Part shown: positions 48,075 to 57,195 of the stretch, in pieces
How positions within the stretch are numbered: the first letter of the stretch is position 1
How the letters are laid out: the number at the start of each line of letters is the position of its first letter
DNA from: Hyphomicrobiales bacterium
GTDB lineage: Bacteria; Pseudomonadota; Alphaproteobacteria; Rhizobiales; Beijerinckiaceae
Reading direction: 5' to 3'
DNA: 64,000 nt
Assembly: GCA_027484605.1 (NCBI GenBank)
Contig: JAIXSR010000150.1
Span: 1-64,000, forward strand
Translations under genes and position numbers: made by a program
Notes under the pieces: generated by a model
Seen by the model: only the letters and a program-made list of their open reading frames with translations
Databases searched by the model: none
What the model was told of the DNA's origin: nothing

Positions 48075-50498
48075 ATGAGCCTTTCGCCTGTCATGAGCCC
48101 CTCCCCTGCCAATGACCTCGCCTGCCTCGGCGAAATCGAGCGGCGTATCCTCTGGCTGGCCTCATGGACCATCCATAATGCCAACCATCTCCGCGCCGCG
48201 GGGGAAGTGAAGGTCGGCGGCCACCAGGCCTCGTCGGCCTCGATGGCGACGATCATGACGGCGCTCTATCTCTCGGCGCTCCGGCCACAGGACCGGGTGG
48301 CGGTGAAGCCGCATGCCTCGCCGATCTTCCACGCGATCCAGTATCTCGCCGGCAACCAGACCCGGGCCAAGCTGGAGAATTTCCGCGGCTACAAGGGCGC
48401 CCAGAGCTATCCGTCGCGCACCAAGGACATCGACGATGTCGATTTCTCCACCGGCTCGGTGGGCCTGGGCGTGGCCCAGACACTCTTTTCCAGCCTCGTG
48501 CAGGATTATGTGAAGGCCCATGGCTGGATGAAGGACAGCCCGGAAGGCCGGATGGTCGCCCTTGTCGGCGATGCCGAGATGGATGAGGGCAACATCTACG
48601 AGGCCCTGATCGAGGGCTGGAAGCATGGCCTGCGCAACACCTGGTGGGTGGTCGACTACAACCGCCAGAGCCTCGATGCCGTGGTCCGCGAGGGCCTCTG
48701 GGAAAAGTTCGAACGGATGTTCGAGAGCTTCGGCTGGGATGTTGTGATCGTGAAGCACGGCAAGCTGCAGGAAGCCGCCTTCGCGGAACCGGGCGGCGAG
48801 GGGCTCCGGAACTGGATCAATACCTGCCCGAACCAGCTCTATTCCGCCCTGACCTTCCAGGGGGGTGCCGCGTGGCGCAAGCGCCTCAATGACGAGATCG
48901 GCGACCAGGGTCCCGTGTCGCGGCTGATCGAGCGCCGCTCCGATGCGGAACTCGCCGCGCTGATGGGCAATCTCGGCGGGCATGACATGCCCTCGCTGCT
49001 CGAAGCCTTCGACAGCGCCTCGCGGCATGATCGGCCGACACTCTTCATCTGCTACACAATCAAGGGCTTCGGCCTGCCTTTGGCCGGCCACAAGGACAAC
49101 CATGCCGGCCTGATGACGGAGGCCCAGATGGAGGGCTTCCGCAAGGCGGCGGGCATCCGCCCGGGCCATGAATGGGACAAGTGGGAAGGTGCGGCACTGC
49201 CGGCGGAAACGCTGCAGGATTTCGTCAGCCGGGCGCCGTTCTTCGCCAAGGGAACCCGCCGTCGCGAATCGCCGCCGATTCCGGTTCCCGCCCGCCTGCC
49301 GGCGCCGGTCCCGGGCGGCAAGCCGGTCTCGACGCAGATGGGTTTCGGCCAGATCCTCAACGAGATCGCCCGCGAGGACAGCGCATTGGCCAGTCGGATC
49401 GTGACGACCGCGCCGGATGTCACGGTCTCGACCAATCTCGGCCCCTGGGTGAACCGGCGCGGCCTCTTCGCCCGCGAGAGCATGGCCGATACATTCAAGG
49501 CCGAGCGCATTCCCTCGACATATACCTGGGAATTCTCGCCGCGCGGCCAGCATCTCGAGCTCGGCATCGCGGAATCCAACCTCTTCATCGCCCTCTCGGC
49601 CTTCGGGCTCAGCCATGCCATCAACGGCGAGCGCCTGCTCCCGATCGGCACGGTCTATGATCCCTTCATCCTTAGGGCGGCCGATCAGCTGAACTATGCC
49701 TGCTACCAGGATGCCCGCTTCCTGCTGGTGGCGACGCCCTCGGGCGTGACCCTGGCGCCGGAGGGCGGCGCGCATCAATCCATTGCCACGCCGCTGGTGG
49801 GCATGGCCCAGGACGGGCTCTGCGCCTTCGAACCGGCCTTCGTCGACGAACTCGCGGTGATGATGCGCTTCGCCTTCGACTATATGCAAAGAGACGGCGA
49901 GGCCGAGCCCGACAGCCGCACCTGGCTGCGCGACGCGACCGGCGGCTCGGTCTATCTGCGCCTCTCGACCCGCCCGCTCGAGCAGCCTTTGCGCGAGATG
50001 ACGCCCGAGCTCGAGCGCGACATCGTCGATGGCGGCTACTGGATGCGCCGGCCGGGCCCGAATGCGCAGATCGTCGTGGCATACACCGGAACCCTGGCGC
50101 CGGAAGCCATCGAGGCGATCGGCCTGATGGGCGAGGACCGGCGCGATGTCGGCCTGCTCGCCATCACCTCGGCCGACCGGCTCAATGCCGGCTGGACGGC
50201 GGCCCAGCGGGCCCGGGAAAACGGGCTGGTCCATGCGCAGAGCCATGTCGAGCGCCTGCTCGAGAACGTGCCCCCGCATTGCGCGCTGATCACCGTGGTG
50301 GACGGCCACCCGGCCACCCTCGGCTGGCTGGGCTCCGTCCAGGGCCATCGCTGCCGGGCCCTCGGCGTCGAGCATTTCGGCCAGACCGGCACCATCGCCG
50401 ATCTCTACCGGCATTATGGCATCGATGCCCGCGGCATCCTGAAGGCCGCCGAGGGCATGACGCGGGGCAAGCCGATCCGCCATTTCCGGATCGCGTGA
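48075..50498 (+). CDS. AceE/transketolase-like thiamine diphosphate enzyme
   Basis: The 807-residue protein has the homodimeric pyruvate dehydrogenase E1 layout. The thiamine diphosphate motif reads GDAEMDEGNIYEALIEGWKH, and NTWWVVDYNRQSLDAVV follows. The pyrimidine-binding half with GIAESNLFIALSAFGLSHAI is C-terminal. It is annotated as transketolase in many related genomes, yet the N-terminus (HASPIFHAIQYLAGNQ, SYPSRTKDIDDVDFSTGSVG) is AceE-like. No E2/E3 or sugar-phosphate genes are nearby, so the acceptor is unknown. The ATG has GGAG six bases before it. Confidence 0.82.
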   Translation: MSLSPVMSPSPANDLACLGEIERRILWLASWTIHNANHLRAAGEVKVGGHQASSASMATIMTALYLSALRPQDRVAVKPHASPIFHAIQYLAGNQTRAKLENFRGYKGAQSYPSRTKDIDDVDFSTGSVGLGVAQTLFSSLVQDYVKAHGWMKDSPEGRMVALVGDAEMDEGNIYEALIEGWKHGLRNTWWVVDYNRQSLDAVVREGLWEKFERMFESFGWDVVIVKHGKLQEAAFAEPGGEGLRNWINTCPNQLYSALTFQGGAAWRKRLNDEIGDQGPVSRLIERRSDAELAALMGNLGGHDMPSLLEAFDSASRHDRPTLFICYTIKGFGLPLAGHKDNHAGLMTEAQMEGFRKAAGIRPGHEWDKWEGAALPAETLQDFVSRAPFFAKGTRRRESPPIPVPARLPAPVPGGKPVSTQMGFGQILNEIAREDSALASRIVTTAPDVTVSTNLGPWVNRRGLFARESMADTFKAERIPSTYTWEFSPRGQHLELGIAESNLFIALSAFGLSHAINGERLLPIGTVYDPFILRAADQLNYACYQDARFLLVATPSGVTLAPEGGAHQSIATPLVGMAQDGLCAFEPAFVDELAVMMRFAFDYMQRDGEAEPDSRTWLRDATGGSVYLRLSTRPLEQPLREMTPELERDIVDGGYWMRRPGPNAQIVVAYTGTLAPEAIEAIGLMGEDRRDVGLLAITSADRLNAGWTAAQRARENGLVHAQSHVERLLENVPPHCALITVVDGHPATLGWLGSVQGHRCRALGVEHFGQTGTIADLYRHYGIDARGILKAAEGMTRGKPIRHFRIA

Positions 50499-50520
50499 GC
50501 GGCTGGTCGGCCGGAAGCCT

Positions 50521-53500
50521 TCAATGGAAGTCCCGGGATTTCGGGATGACCCGGACATCGCGCGGATGGCGGCCGCGCGGTGGTGCATGGGGCCCTCTGG
50601 GCACCTGCGGTCGGATAAACTCGTCCGCCCGCGCCACATCGATATCGGTGCGGTGGATCATGGAGAGCTGGTCCAGCAAGGCCGAACGGTCGATGATCCG
50701 GCTGGCCATCAGGTGGACCACGCCTTCCGGGCTGCGCTGGATGCGCCCCTCCACCTGCATCAGCCGGGCAGCCATCACTTCGCGGCGGAACTGCTCGAAG
50801 AGCCGCGCCCAGAGCACGAGATTGGTGATGCCGGTCTCGTCCTCGATCGTCACGAAGATCGCATTGCCCTTGCCCGGGCGCTGGCGCACCAGCACCAGCC
50901 CGGCATTGCGGACGAACCGCGCATCCGGCGCGGCATTGGCCTCCCGGCAGGTCAGGACCCGCTCCGCCGCCAGGACGGGGCGGAGAATGGCCATCGGATG
51001 CGCCTTCAGCGAAAGCCGGATCGTCTGGTAATCCGCAGCCACCTGCTCGCCCAGCGCCATCACGGGTAATGTGACAGCCGGCTCGGGCGCGAGTTCCGGC
51101 GCATCGGCGGCAAGGAAGAGCGGCAGCGGCGCATCATCCGGCAGGCGGCGGATGGCCCAGAGGGCCGCACGCCGGTCCAGAGCCAGGGAACCGAACGCAT
51201 CGGCATCCGCCAGCAGGCGCAGCGAGCGCGCCTGAAGCCGGACGCGGCGGGCAATATCCTCGAGAACCGGATAACCGGATCCGCGTGCCGCGACGAGCCG
51301 GCCGGCCTCGGCTTCCTGCAATCCGTCGACCTGCCGGAAGCCGAGCCGCAGCGCGAGGGCACCCTGCGCATCGCGTTCCAGCGTATTGTCCCAGAAGCTG
51401 TGATTGATATCGACGGGGCGGATCTCCACCCCGTGCTCGCGGGCATCGCGGACGATCTGCGCCGGCGCATAGAAGCCCATCGGCTGGGAATTCAGCAAAG
51501 CCGCCGCGAAGATCGCGGGGTGGTGGCATTTCAGCCAGGAGGAGATGTAGACCAGCTTGGCGAAGGAGGCGGCATGGCTCTCCGGGAAACCGTAGCTGCC
51601 GAACCCCTTGATCTGCTCGAAGCAATTCTGCGCGAAGGCGCGGTCATAGCCCCGCGCGGCCATGCGCTCGACCATCTTCGCCTCGAAAAGATGGATCGTC
51701 CCGACATTGCGGAAGGTTGCCATGGCCCGGCGGAGCTGGTTGGCCTCCACATCGGAGAATTTCGCCGCCACCATGGCGAGCTGCATTGCCTGTTCCTGGA
51801 AGAGCGGCACGCCCATCGTCTTGCCAAGCACCTGGTGCAGTTCATCCGCCGGGCCATGTTCGGGCGAGGGTGAAGGGAAGCTCACCCGCTCCTGCCCCGA
51901 ACGGCGCCGCAAATAGGGATGCACCATGTTGCCCTGGATCGGCCCCGGCCGCACAATCGCCACCTGGATGACGAGATCGTAGAAGACCTGCGGCTTCAGC
52001 CGCGGCAGCATGTTGATCTGCGCCCGGCTTTCCACCTGGAACACGCCGATCGAATCGCCCCGGCAGAGCATGGCATAGGTGGCGGGGTCATCCCGGGGGA
52101 TATCGGCCAGCCCCCAATCGATCCCCTCATGCATGCGAAGCTCGTCCAGCGCCTTGCGGATGCAGGTCAGCATGCCGAGCGCGAGCACATCGACCTTCAT
52201 CAGGCCGAGGGCATCGATATCGTCCTTGTCCCATTCGATGAAGGTCCGGTCCTCCATGGCCGCATTGCCCACCGGGACCAGTTCGTCGAGCCGGTCCCGG
52301 GCCAGCACGAAACCCCCGACATGCTGCGAGAGATGGCGCGGAAAGCCGAGCAGGCGCAGCGCGAGGCGCACGGCGCGATCGATCATCGGATTGTCGGGGT
52401 CGAGGCCGGCCTGGAGGATATGCTGGCGCCGGATATCCGTGCCCCAGCTGCCCCATTGCGTCGAGGCCAGCCGCGCGGTCACGTCCTCCGTCAGGCCAAG
52501 GGCCTTGCCCACCTCGCGGATGGCACTGCGCGGCCGGTAGGTGATGACGGTCGCGGCAATGCCGGCGCGATGGCGGCCATAGCGATTATAGATATGTTGA
52601 ATCACTTCCTCGCGCCGCTCATGTTCGAAATCGACATCGATATCCGGCGGCTCGCGGCGTTCCTCCGAAATGAACCGGGCGAAGAGGAGATTATGCTCGT
52701 TGGGATCCACCGCCGTGATCCCCAGCACGTAGCAGACGGCGGAATTCGCTGCCGAGCCCCGCCCCTGGCAAAGGATGCCCTTGTCCCGCGCCACGCGGAC
52801 AATGTCGTGGATCGTCAGGAAATAGCGGGCGTAATCCAGCTTGGCGATCAGCACGAGTTCGGCCCGCAGCTGGTCTTCCACCTTCGCCGGAACCCCCTCG
52901 GGATAGCGGATCGCCGCATGCCGCCAGGTCAGTTCCTCCAGCCAGCCCTGCGCATCCTTGCCCGGCGGGACCGGCTCGTCCGGATATTCATAGGTCAGCT
53001 GGTCGAGCGAGAACTCGATCCGGGCGAGAAGGTGCTGCGTTTCCGCCAGCGCCTCGGGACAATCGGCGAAGAGGCGCGCCATTTCCTGCGGTGGCTTGAG
53101 ATGACGCTCGGCATTGACCTCCAGCCGCCGCCCCGCGCGCTCGATCGTCACACCCTCGCGGATGCAGCTCATCACATCCTGCAGGTCGCGATCTTCCGGG
53201 CAGGCATAGAGCACGTCATTGGTGGCCAGAAGCGGCACGCCGGCCTTGGTGGCCATGGCCTTCAGCCGGGAAAGCCGGCGGCGGTCATCGCCCCGGCGAT
53301 GCTGGCTGGCCCCGAGCCAGACCGCGCCCGGGGCAGCAGCGGCAAGCGCTTCGAGCGCACCTGATGCATGGTCAAGCCGGGCGGGCGGCATGAGCACCAG
53401 CAGCAGATCGCGTGGATCAGCCAGGAGATCGGCCAGGAGGATGTGGCATTCGCCCTTCCCGGCCCGCCTCTTGCCGAGGGTGAGCAACCGGCAGAGCCGC

Positions 53501-53886
53501 CCCCAGCCGGCGCGGTTCTGCGGATAGGCGAGGAGCTCCGGCGCGCCATCGGCAAAGACCAGCCGCGCGCCCACCACCAGCCGGAAACGGGCCGCTTGGC
53601 CCACGAGATCCTCGGGGGAATCCCCGGGGTTCATGCGGGGCAGGAACACGTAATCCCCCGGCGAGGAGCCGTCCCGGAGCTTGAGCGGCGAGAGCGCGCC
53701 CGCCTCCCTCAGGTCACGCAGGGCTGCATGCGCGCGCACCACGCCGGCCACGGTGTTGCGATCGGCAACGCCCATGCCCGAATGGCCCAGCCGCAAGGCC
53801 TGCAGCAGCAGATCGGCAGCCGGCGAGGCACCGCGCAGGAACGAGAAATTCGTCGCCGTCGCGAGTTCGGCATAGGCCGGGATCAT
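50521..53886 (-). CDS. imuC: Error-prone DNA polymerase ImuC (DnaE2)
   Basis: The 1121-residue protein is a C-family DNA polymerase of the DnaE2/ImuC type. It has an N-terminal PHP domain (FSFLRGASPAADLLLQALRL) and the palm with the catalytic aspartates in PPDIDVDFEHERREEVIQ. It shows the finger segments PIQGNMVHPYLRRR and GFPESHAASFAKLVYISSW, and a C-terminal OB domain. With ImuA and ImuB it makes the SOS mutasome used for lesion bypass in alphaproteobacteria. The ATG overlaps the imuB stop by four bases. Confidence 0.95.
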   Translation of the reverse strand: MIPAYAELATATNFSFLRGASPAADLLLQALRLGHSGMGVADRNTVAGVVRAHAALRDLREAGALSPLKLRDGSSPGDYVFLPRMNPGDSPEDLVGQAARFRLVVGARLVFADGAPELLAYPQNRAGWGRLCRLLTLGKRRAGKGECHILLADLLADPRDLLLVLMPPARLDHASGALEALAAAAPGAVWLGASQHRRGDDRRRLSRLKAMATKAGVPLLATNDVLYACPEDRDLQDVMSCIREGVTIERAGRRLEVNAERHLKPPQEMARLFADCPEALAETQHLLARIEFSLDQLTYEYPDEPVPPGKDAQGWLEELTWRHAAIRYPEGVPAKVEDQLRAELVLIAKLDYARYFLTIHDIVRVARDKGILCQGRGSAANSAVCYVLGITAVDPNEHNLLFARFISEERREPPDIDVDFEHERREEVIQHIYNRYGRHRAGIAATVITYRPRSAIREVGKALGLTEDVTARLASTQWGSWGTDIRRQHILQAGLDPDNPMIDRAVRLALRLLGFPRHLSQHVGGFVLARDRLDELVPVGNAAMEDRTFIEWDKDDIDALGLMKVDVLALGMLTCIRKALDELRMHEGIDWGLADIPRDDPATYAMLCRGDSIGVFQVESRAQINMLPRLKPQVFYDLVIQVAIVRPGPIQGNMVHPYLRRRSGQERVSFPSPSPEHGPADELHQVLGKTMGVPLFQEQAMQLAMVAAKFSDVEANQLRRAMATFRNVGTIHLFEAKMVERMAARGYDRAFAQNCFEQIKGFGSYGFPESHAASFAKLVYISSWLKCHHPAIFAAALLNSQPMGFYAPAQIVRDAREHGVEIRPVDINHSFWDNTLERDAQGALALRLGFRQVDGLQEAEAGRLVAARGSGYPVLEDIARRVRLQARSLRLLADADAFGSLALDRRAALWAIRRLPDDAPLPLFLAADAPELAPEPAVTLPVMALGEQVAADYQTIRLSLKAHPMAILRPVLAAERVLTCREANAAPDARFVRNAGLVLVRQRPGKGNAIFVTIEDETGITNLVLWARLFEQFRREVMAARLMQVEGRIQRSPEGVVHLMASRIIDRSALLDQLSMIHRTDIDVARADEFIRPQVPRGPHAPPRGRHPRDVRVIPKSRDFH

Positions 53887-55484
53887 GCGAAAAGTCCGTG
53901 CAGGAACCAGCGGGGTGGCTGGCCGGATTGGCCGTAGAAGCCCTGCCGGAACACCCAGAAGCGCCGTCCTTGCGAATCCTCGATCCGGTAATAATCCCGG
54001 GCAAGCGTGCCTGCTTCCACCCGCCACCATTCGGGTGCGATCCGTTCCGGCCCCTCGGCGCGCGCCACCTCATGCAGCACCCGGCGCCAGCGGAAGCGCA
54101 GGGGCGGACCGTCCGGCACTTCGGCGAGAGCCTCGATCGCCTGTGGCGGGTCGAACAGCCGGATCGGCCGGCGCGGGCCCTCGCCCGGCTCCGGTTCGGG
54201 CCAGGACGAGGGCGCGGCCTGCCGCTGGGCCGGGACGAACCGCGCCGCCCGCACCGGATCATGCGTATCCTCGGCTTCGGCACGCAGAACCCGGGTCGCA
54301 CCGAACCGGGTGCTGAGCCGGTCGATCAGCGCCTCCAGCGCCAGATCCTCGAGGCGATGCCCGTCGAAATCGGGCTGAACCGCGCCGAACATCTCGCTGG
54401 CCAGCACCGAAAGCCGGATCGAATCGAAGCCGAAACCGGGATCCAGCGGATCGGCCAGGGTCTCGATCCGGAGGGCGAAGAGCCGCTCGATCGCCTCCGG
54501 ATCGCGGCAGGCATGCCCGGTCTCCACGACGAGGCGCTGGACCCGCCCGTCGCTGCGGAACAGGCTGAGCTCGAAACGCCGACCGCCCTCGCCCCGCGCC
54601 TCGAGCAGGCCCGCGAGATCTCCCGCCAGTCGCTTCACAAGGGCAAGGACCGCATCGAGCGCCAGCAGCGGCTCGGGAAAATGCCGCTCGGCGAGGCATT
54701 CCGGCAGGGGCCGCAACGGGGTGATCCGGGCATTGTCCTGCCCCAGAACCCGGCGGAGCTTTGTCACCAGCCCCGCCCCGAACCGGGCGGCCAGAACGCC
54801 GGGCGGGCAGGCTTCCAGCGCAGCGATATCCTTCAGCCCGGCCCGGTTGAGCGCCAGCAGGACATCCTCCCCGGCCTCCAGCGCCGCCACCGGCAGGGGG
54901 CGGGTTTCCGCCGCCATGGCCGACAGGCAATCCGCGCCGCCGAACCGCGCCAGCGCCCGTGCCGCATCCGGCGTCGGTGCCAGGGCGAGGACGGGCGCAT
55001 AGCCCCTCTGACGGAACCGGCGCCGGATCTGCCGCATCAATCCGGCCTCCCCGCCGAAGAGATGCGCGCATCCCGTGATATCGAGCATCAGCCCATGCGG
55101 AGGGTCGAGCGCCACCATGGGCGTGAAGCGCTCGCTATCCGCCGCCATGGCGGAGAGCATTGCCGCCTCCCGGGCCGGATCGGCCGGATGGACGAGCAGG
55201 CCGGGCAGCCGTGCCCGGGCATCGGCCAGGGCCATGCCCGGACGCAGGCCGAGCGCGAGGCCACGCGCATCGATCGCGGCGAGCCGCATGGCGCCCCGCT
55301 GCATCTCGGTGAGGACCAGCGGCGGGCTATCCGGCCCGTCGGAGCCCGGAACCCGCCCGCTCGCCCGCAGGATCTCGGTCGGCAGGAAGGGCAGGAACAG
55401 CGCGAGATAGCGATGCCCCGCCGGATTGCGGGCGGTCAAGGAAGGCGGGCCCGGTTTGCCGGGATTCGAAGATGGCTCGGTCAC
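53883..55484 (-). CDS. imuB: ImuB, inactive Y-family polymerase-like mutasome subunit
   Basis: The 533-residue protein is ImuB. It opens RYLALFLPFLPTEILRASG, has the Y-family-like fold (HLFGGEAGLMRQI) and lacks a full set of catalytic acidic residues, as expected for ImuB, which is an adaptor that binds the beta clamp and ImuC. A GTG start with GGAG seven bases upstream was chosen, so the gene overlaps imuA by 158 bases in a different frame. The C-terminal half carries the family's RPIRLFDPPQAIE and ends in GQPPRWFLHGLFA. Confidence 0.9.
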   Translation of the reverse strand: MTEPSSNPGKPGPPSLTARNPAGHRYLALFLPFLPTEILRASGRVPGSDGPDSPPLVLTEMQRGAMRLAAIDARGLALGLRPGMALADARARLPGLLVHPADPAREAAMLSAMAADSERFTPMVALDPPHGLMLDITGCAHLFGGEAGLMRQIRRRFRQRGYAPVLALAPTPDAARALARFGGADCLSAMAAETRPLPVAALEAGEDVLLALNRAGLKDIAALEACPPGVLAARFGAGLVTKLRRVLGQDNARITPLRPLPECLAERHFPEPLLALDAVLALVKRLAGDLAGLLEARGEGGRRFELSLFRSDGRVQRLVVETGHACRDPEAIERLFALRIETLADPLDPGFGFDSIRLSVLASEMFGAVQPDFDGHRLEDLALEALIDRLSTRFGATRVLRAEAEDTHDPVRAARFVPAQRQAAPSSWPEPEPGEGPRRPIRLFDPPQAIEALAEVPDGPPLRFRWRRVLHEVARAEGPERIAPEWWRVEAGTLARDYYRIEDSQGRRFWVFRQGFYGQSGQPPRWFLHGLFA

Positions 55485-56196
55485 GGTTCCACTCCACGCA
55501 CCATTCACTGAGATCGATTCCCTGGCGATGCTTCAGCAGCTGCAGGCGGAAACAGGGCGGGCCCGGCGCCCGCGCCTCCAGCGCACGGGAAAGACCCGGC
55601 CGCACCTGCCAGCGCGTCGTCGCGGCGCTGGGCGTGGCAGGCGCAGCGACCCGCATCATCAGGATCGGCAGCGCGGAATTCTGGGCGGCCAGGGCCAGCC
55701 GGCGGCTGCTCGTCAGGTCGAAGGCGCGGTGATCACCCCAGGATTCAAGCAGAACCGCCCCCAAGGCCGGGCAGCGCGCGGCTTCCGCCCCGGCCTGCAA
55801 TAGGCCGGCAATATCGCGCACCCGCACCACGACCAGCCGCGTCGGGTCGAGCCCCAGTTCCGGCAGGCCGGCCGGGTGCAGCACCCCGGTTTCGAGATCA
55901 AGGAAATCCTGCCGGACCAGAAGGACAGGCCGCCTTTCCGCGGCCCGGCAGGCCAGGGCAAGCATGATCCCGCCCGCCGCCGCGGCATGCCCGGCCTCCG
56001 GAGCATGGAATTCATGCAGGGCCCCGCGGACCAGCCCGCCCTGAAGGGCCTCGTCCAGCGCCGGAAGACCGAAGGAGATCCGGGCCGGGTGCCGGGCCGG
56101 ATCCGCCGGCACAATCCGGTCGGAGAGTAGCGCCCGGGCCAGCCGGACGCGTCGGAATGCGAGATCTGCCGAGGGATCGGCCATCGGGACGGGCAT
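55327..56196 (-). CDS. imuA: ImuA, RecA-like SOS mutasome subunit
   Basis: The 289-residue protein has the RecA-like fold of ImuA, with a conserved core ISFGLPALDEALQGGLVRGALHE and the later VRVRDIAGLLQAGAEAARCP. It lacks a usable Walker A lysine, in line with an accessory role in the ImuA-ImuB-ImuC complex. The C-terminus (beyond WCVEWNRDRAIFESR) is encoded in the imuB overlap and looks unconserved. A LexA box overlaps the leader. The ATG has AGGA eight bases before it, on the minus strand. Confidence 0.88.
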   Translation of the reverse strand: MPVPMADPSADLAFRRVRLARALLSDRIVPADPARHPARISFGLPALDEALQGGLVRGALHEFHAPEAGHAAAAGGIMLALACRAAERRPVLLVRQDFLDLETGVLHPAGLPELGLDPTRLVVVRVRDIAGLLQAGAEAARCPALGAVLLESWGDHRAFDLTSSRRLALAAQNSALPILMMRVAAPATPSAATTRWQVRPGLSRALEARAPGPPCFRLQLLKHRQGIDLSEWCVEWNRDRAIFESRQTGPAFLDRPQSGGASLSRAVPALPADRDPAGERAGSGLRRAG

Positions 56197-56202
56197 GATT
56201 CT

Positions 56203-56217
56203 GTTCCTGTTATGTTC
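56203..56217 (+). promoter_or_regulatory. SOS (LexA) box upstream of imuA
   Basis: GTTC-N7-GTTC, the alphaproteobacterial LexA site, spans bases 56203-56217. It reads as GAAC-N7-GAAC on the imuA strand and ends six bases before the imuA start codon, so LexA would cover the ribosome binding site and the transcription start. The rule for this repeat is known from Rhizobiales and Rhodobacter LexA. The lexA gene itself is not in the window. Confidence 0.85.
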
Positions 56218-56219
56218 TA

Positions 56220-56249
56220 ATATAAGAACATCGAACGAAGCCGAGTCAA
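56220..56249 (-). promoter_or_regulatory. Candidate sigma70 promoter of imuABC
   Basis: On the minus strand, TTGACT (56244-56249) is followed after 18 bases by TTATAT (56220-56225). The -35 matches the consensus at five of six positions and the -10 is close. The LexA box lies immediately downstream of the -10, a common arrangement for SOS repression. Confidence 0.65.
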
Positions 56250-56305
56250 GCGCCCGAAACCACTTGTCTGACGGAGCAGACAGATCCTGTCCGATCGGAA
56301 ACCGG

Positions 56306-57001
56306 CTATCGCCCGGTGGCCCGTGCCGTCTCGGAGCCCATGCCGAGCTTCTCGGCCACCATCCGCACGAGATCGCCGCGCACAGCCTCGATATGGTCGC
56401 GCAGGAAGGCGCAGGCCGCGGCAAAGTCCGCCTCCCGGCAGAGTGTGCGCAGGCGGGCATGGTCGGTCTCGGCCCGGCGCATGGCGGTGAGGGTGGCCAG
56501 CTGCAGCCGGGTATAGCGCTCGCTGACCTGCAGCAATCCGGCCACGATTCCCTCGGTCCGCGGCAATTCGGCGCGGGCATAGAGCGCGAGATGGAACCGT
56601 GCATTGAGCACACCGAACTGGCTCGTATCCCGCGCCGCGATCGCGGCCGAGAACGCGGCATGAACCGCGTCGATCCGCTCGAAATCCTGCCCGGCAAGGC
56701 GCGGCCCGGATTGGGAGAGAAGCCGCGGCTCGAGCATCAGCCGGAGATCGAACACATCGTTGATCTCCTCGAGCGACAGGCCGGACACCACGGCCCCCTT
56801 GTGCGGGATGATCCGCACGAGCCCTTCCGCCTCCAGCTGGAACAGCGCCTCCCGCACGGGAATGCGGCTGACGCCGTATTGCTCGGCGAGAAAATCCTGG
56901 CGCAGCTGCGTACCCGCCTCATGGGTGCCGTCGAGGATGGATTGCCGCAATTGCTCGACAATCGCCGAAGACAGGGTGCGATGCTTGAGGGAGGTCGTCA
57001 T
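56306..57001 (-). CDS. GntR family regulator (FCD domain)
   Basis: The 231-residue protein has a GntR winged helix (about residues 10-75) with LRQDFLAEQYGVSRIPVREA and an all-helical C-terminal FCD domain (about 85-220) with the DLRLMLEPRLL segment and later histidines (NARFHLALY; LRDHIEAV) that bind metal in this class. FadR/FCD regulators sense small organic acids. It is divergent from the polyamine transporter genes and may control them; that is inference from the 194-base shared gap only. Confidence 0.88.
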   Translation of the reverse strand: MTTSLKHRTLSSAIVEQLRQSILDGTHEAGTQLRQDFLAEQYGVSRIPVREALFQLEAEGLVRIIPHKGAVVSGLSLEEINDVFDLRLMLEPRLLSQSGPRLAGQDFERIDAVHAAFSAAIAARDTSQFGVLNARFHLALYARAELPRTEGIVAGLLQVSERYTRLQLATLTAMRRAETDHARLRTLCREADFAAACAFLRDHIEAVRGDLVRMVAEKLGMGSETARATGR

Positions 57002-57195
57002 AAAGGGACTCTCGCAAAAAAGATCTGTCCGGAACCCGGAAAGTCCTTCCATGCCATCAATCGGCGCAACGGAAAAGCGTGCCGCGCGGCGATCCCCGGC
57101 CGGGAATCCGATCCGGCCTTGAATCCCGGTTCGGGTTTGCTAGGTTTCCCGCTGCTGTTTCCTCGCGATCCTGCCTTTTTTCGGGAGCCCCTGAG

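Noticed and set aside
48162-50639. An 825-residue open frame on the minus strand opposite the AceE-like gene
   Set aside because: The + strand frame has clear thiamine diphosphate motifs and a ribosome site. The antisense frame is a codon-bias shadow.
56226-56236. GAAC-N3-GAAC as a second LexA site
   Set aside because: The spacing is four bases shorter than in the alphaproteobacterial box; it may only be a chance repeat inside the promoter spacer.
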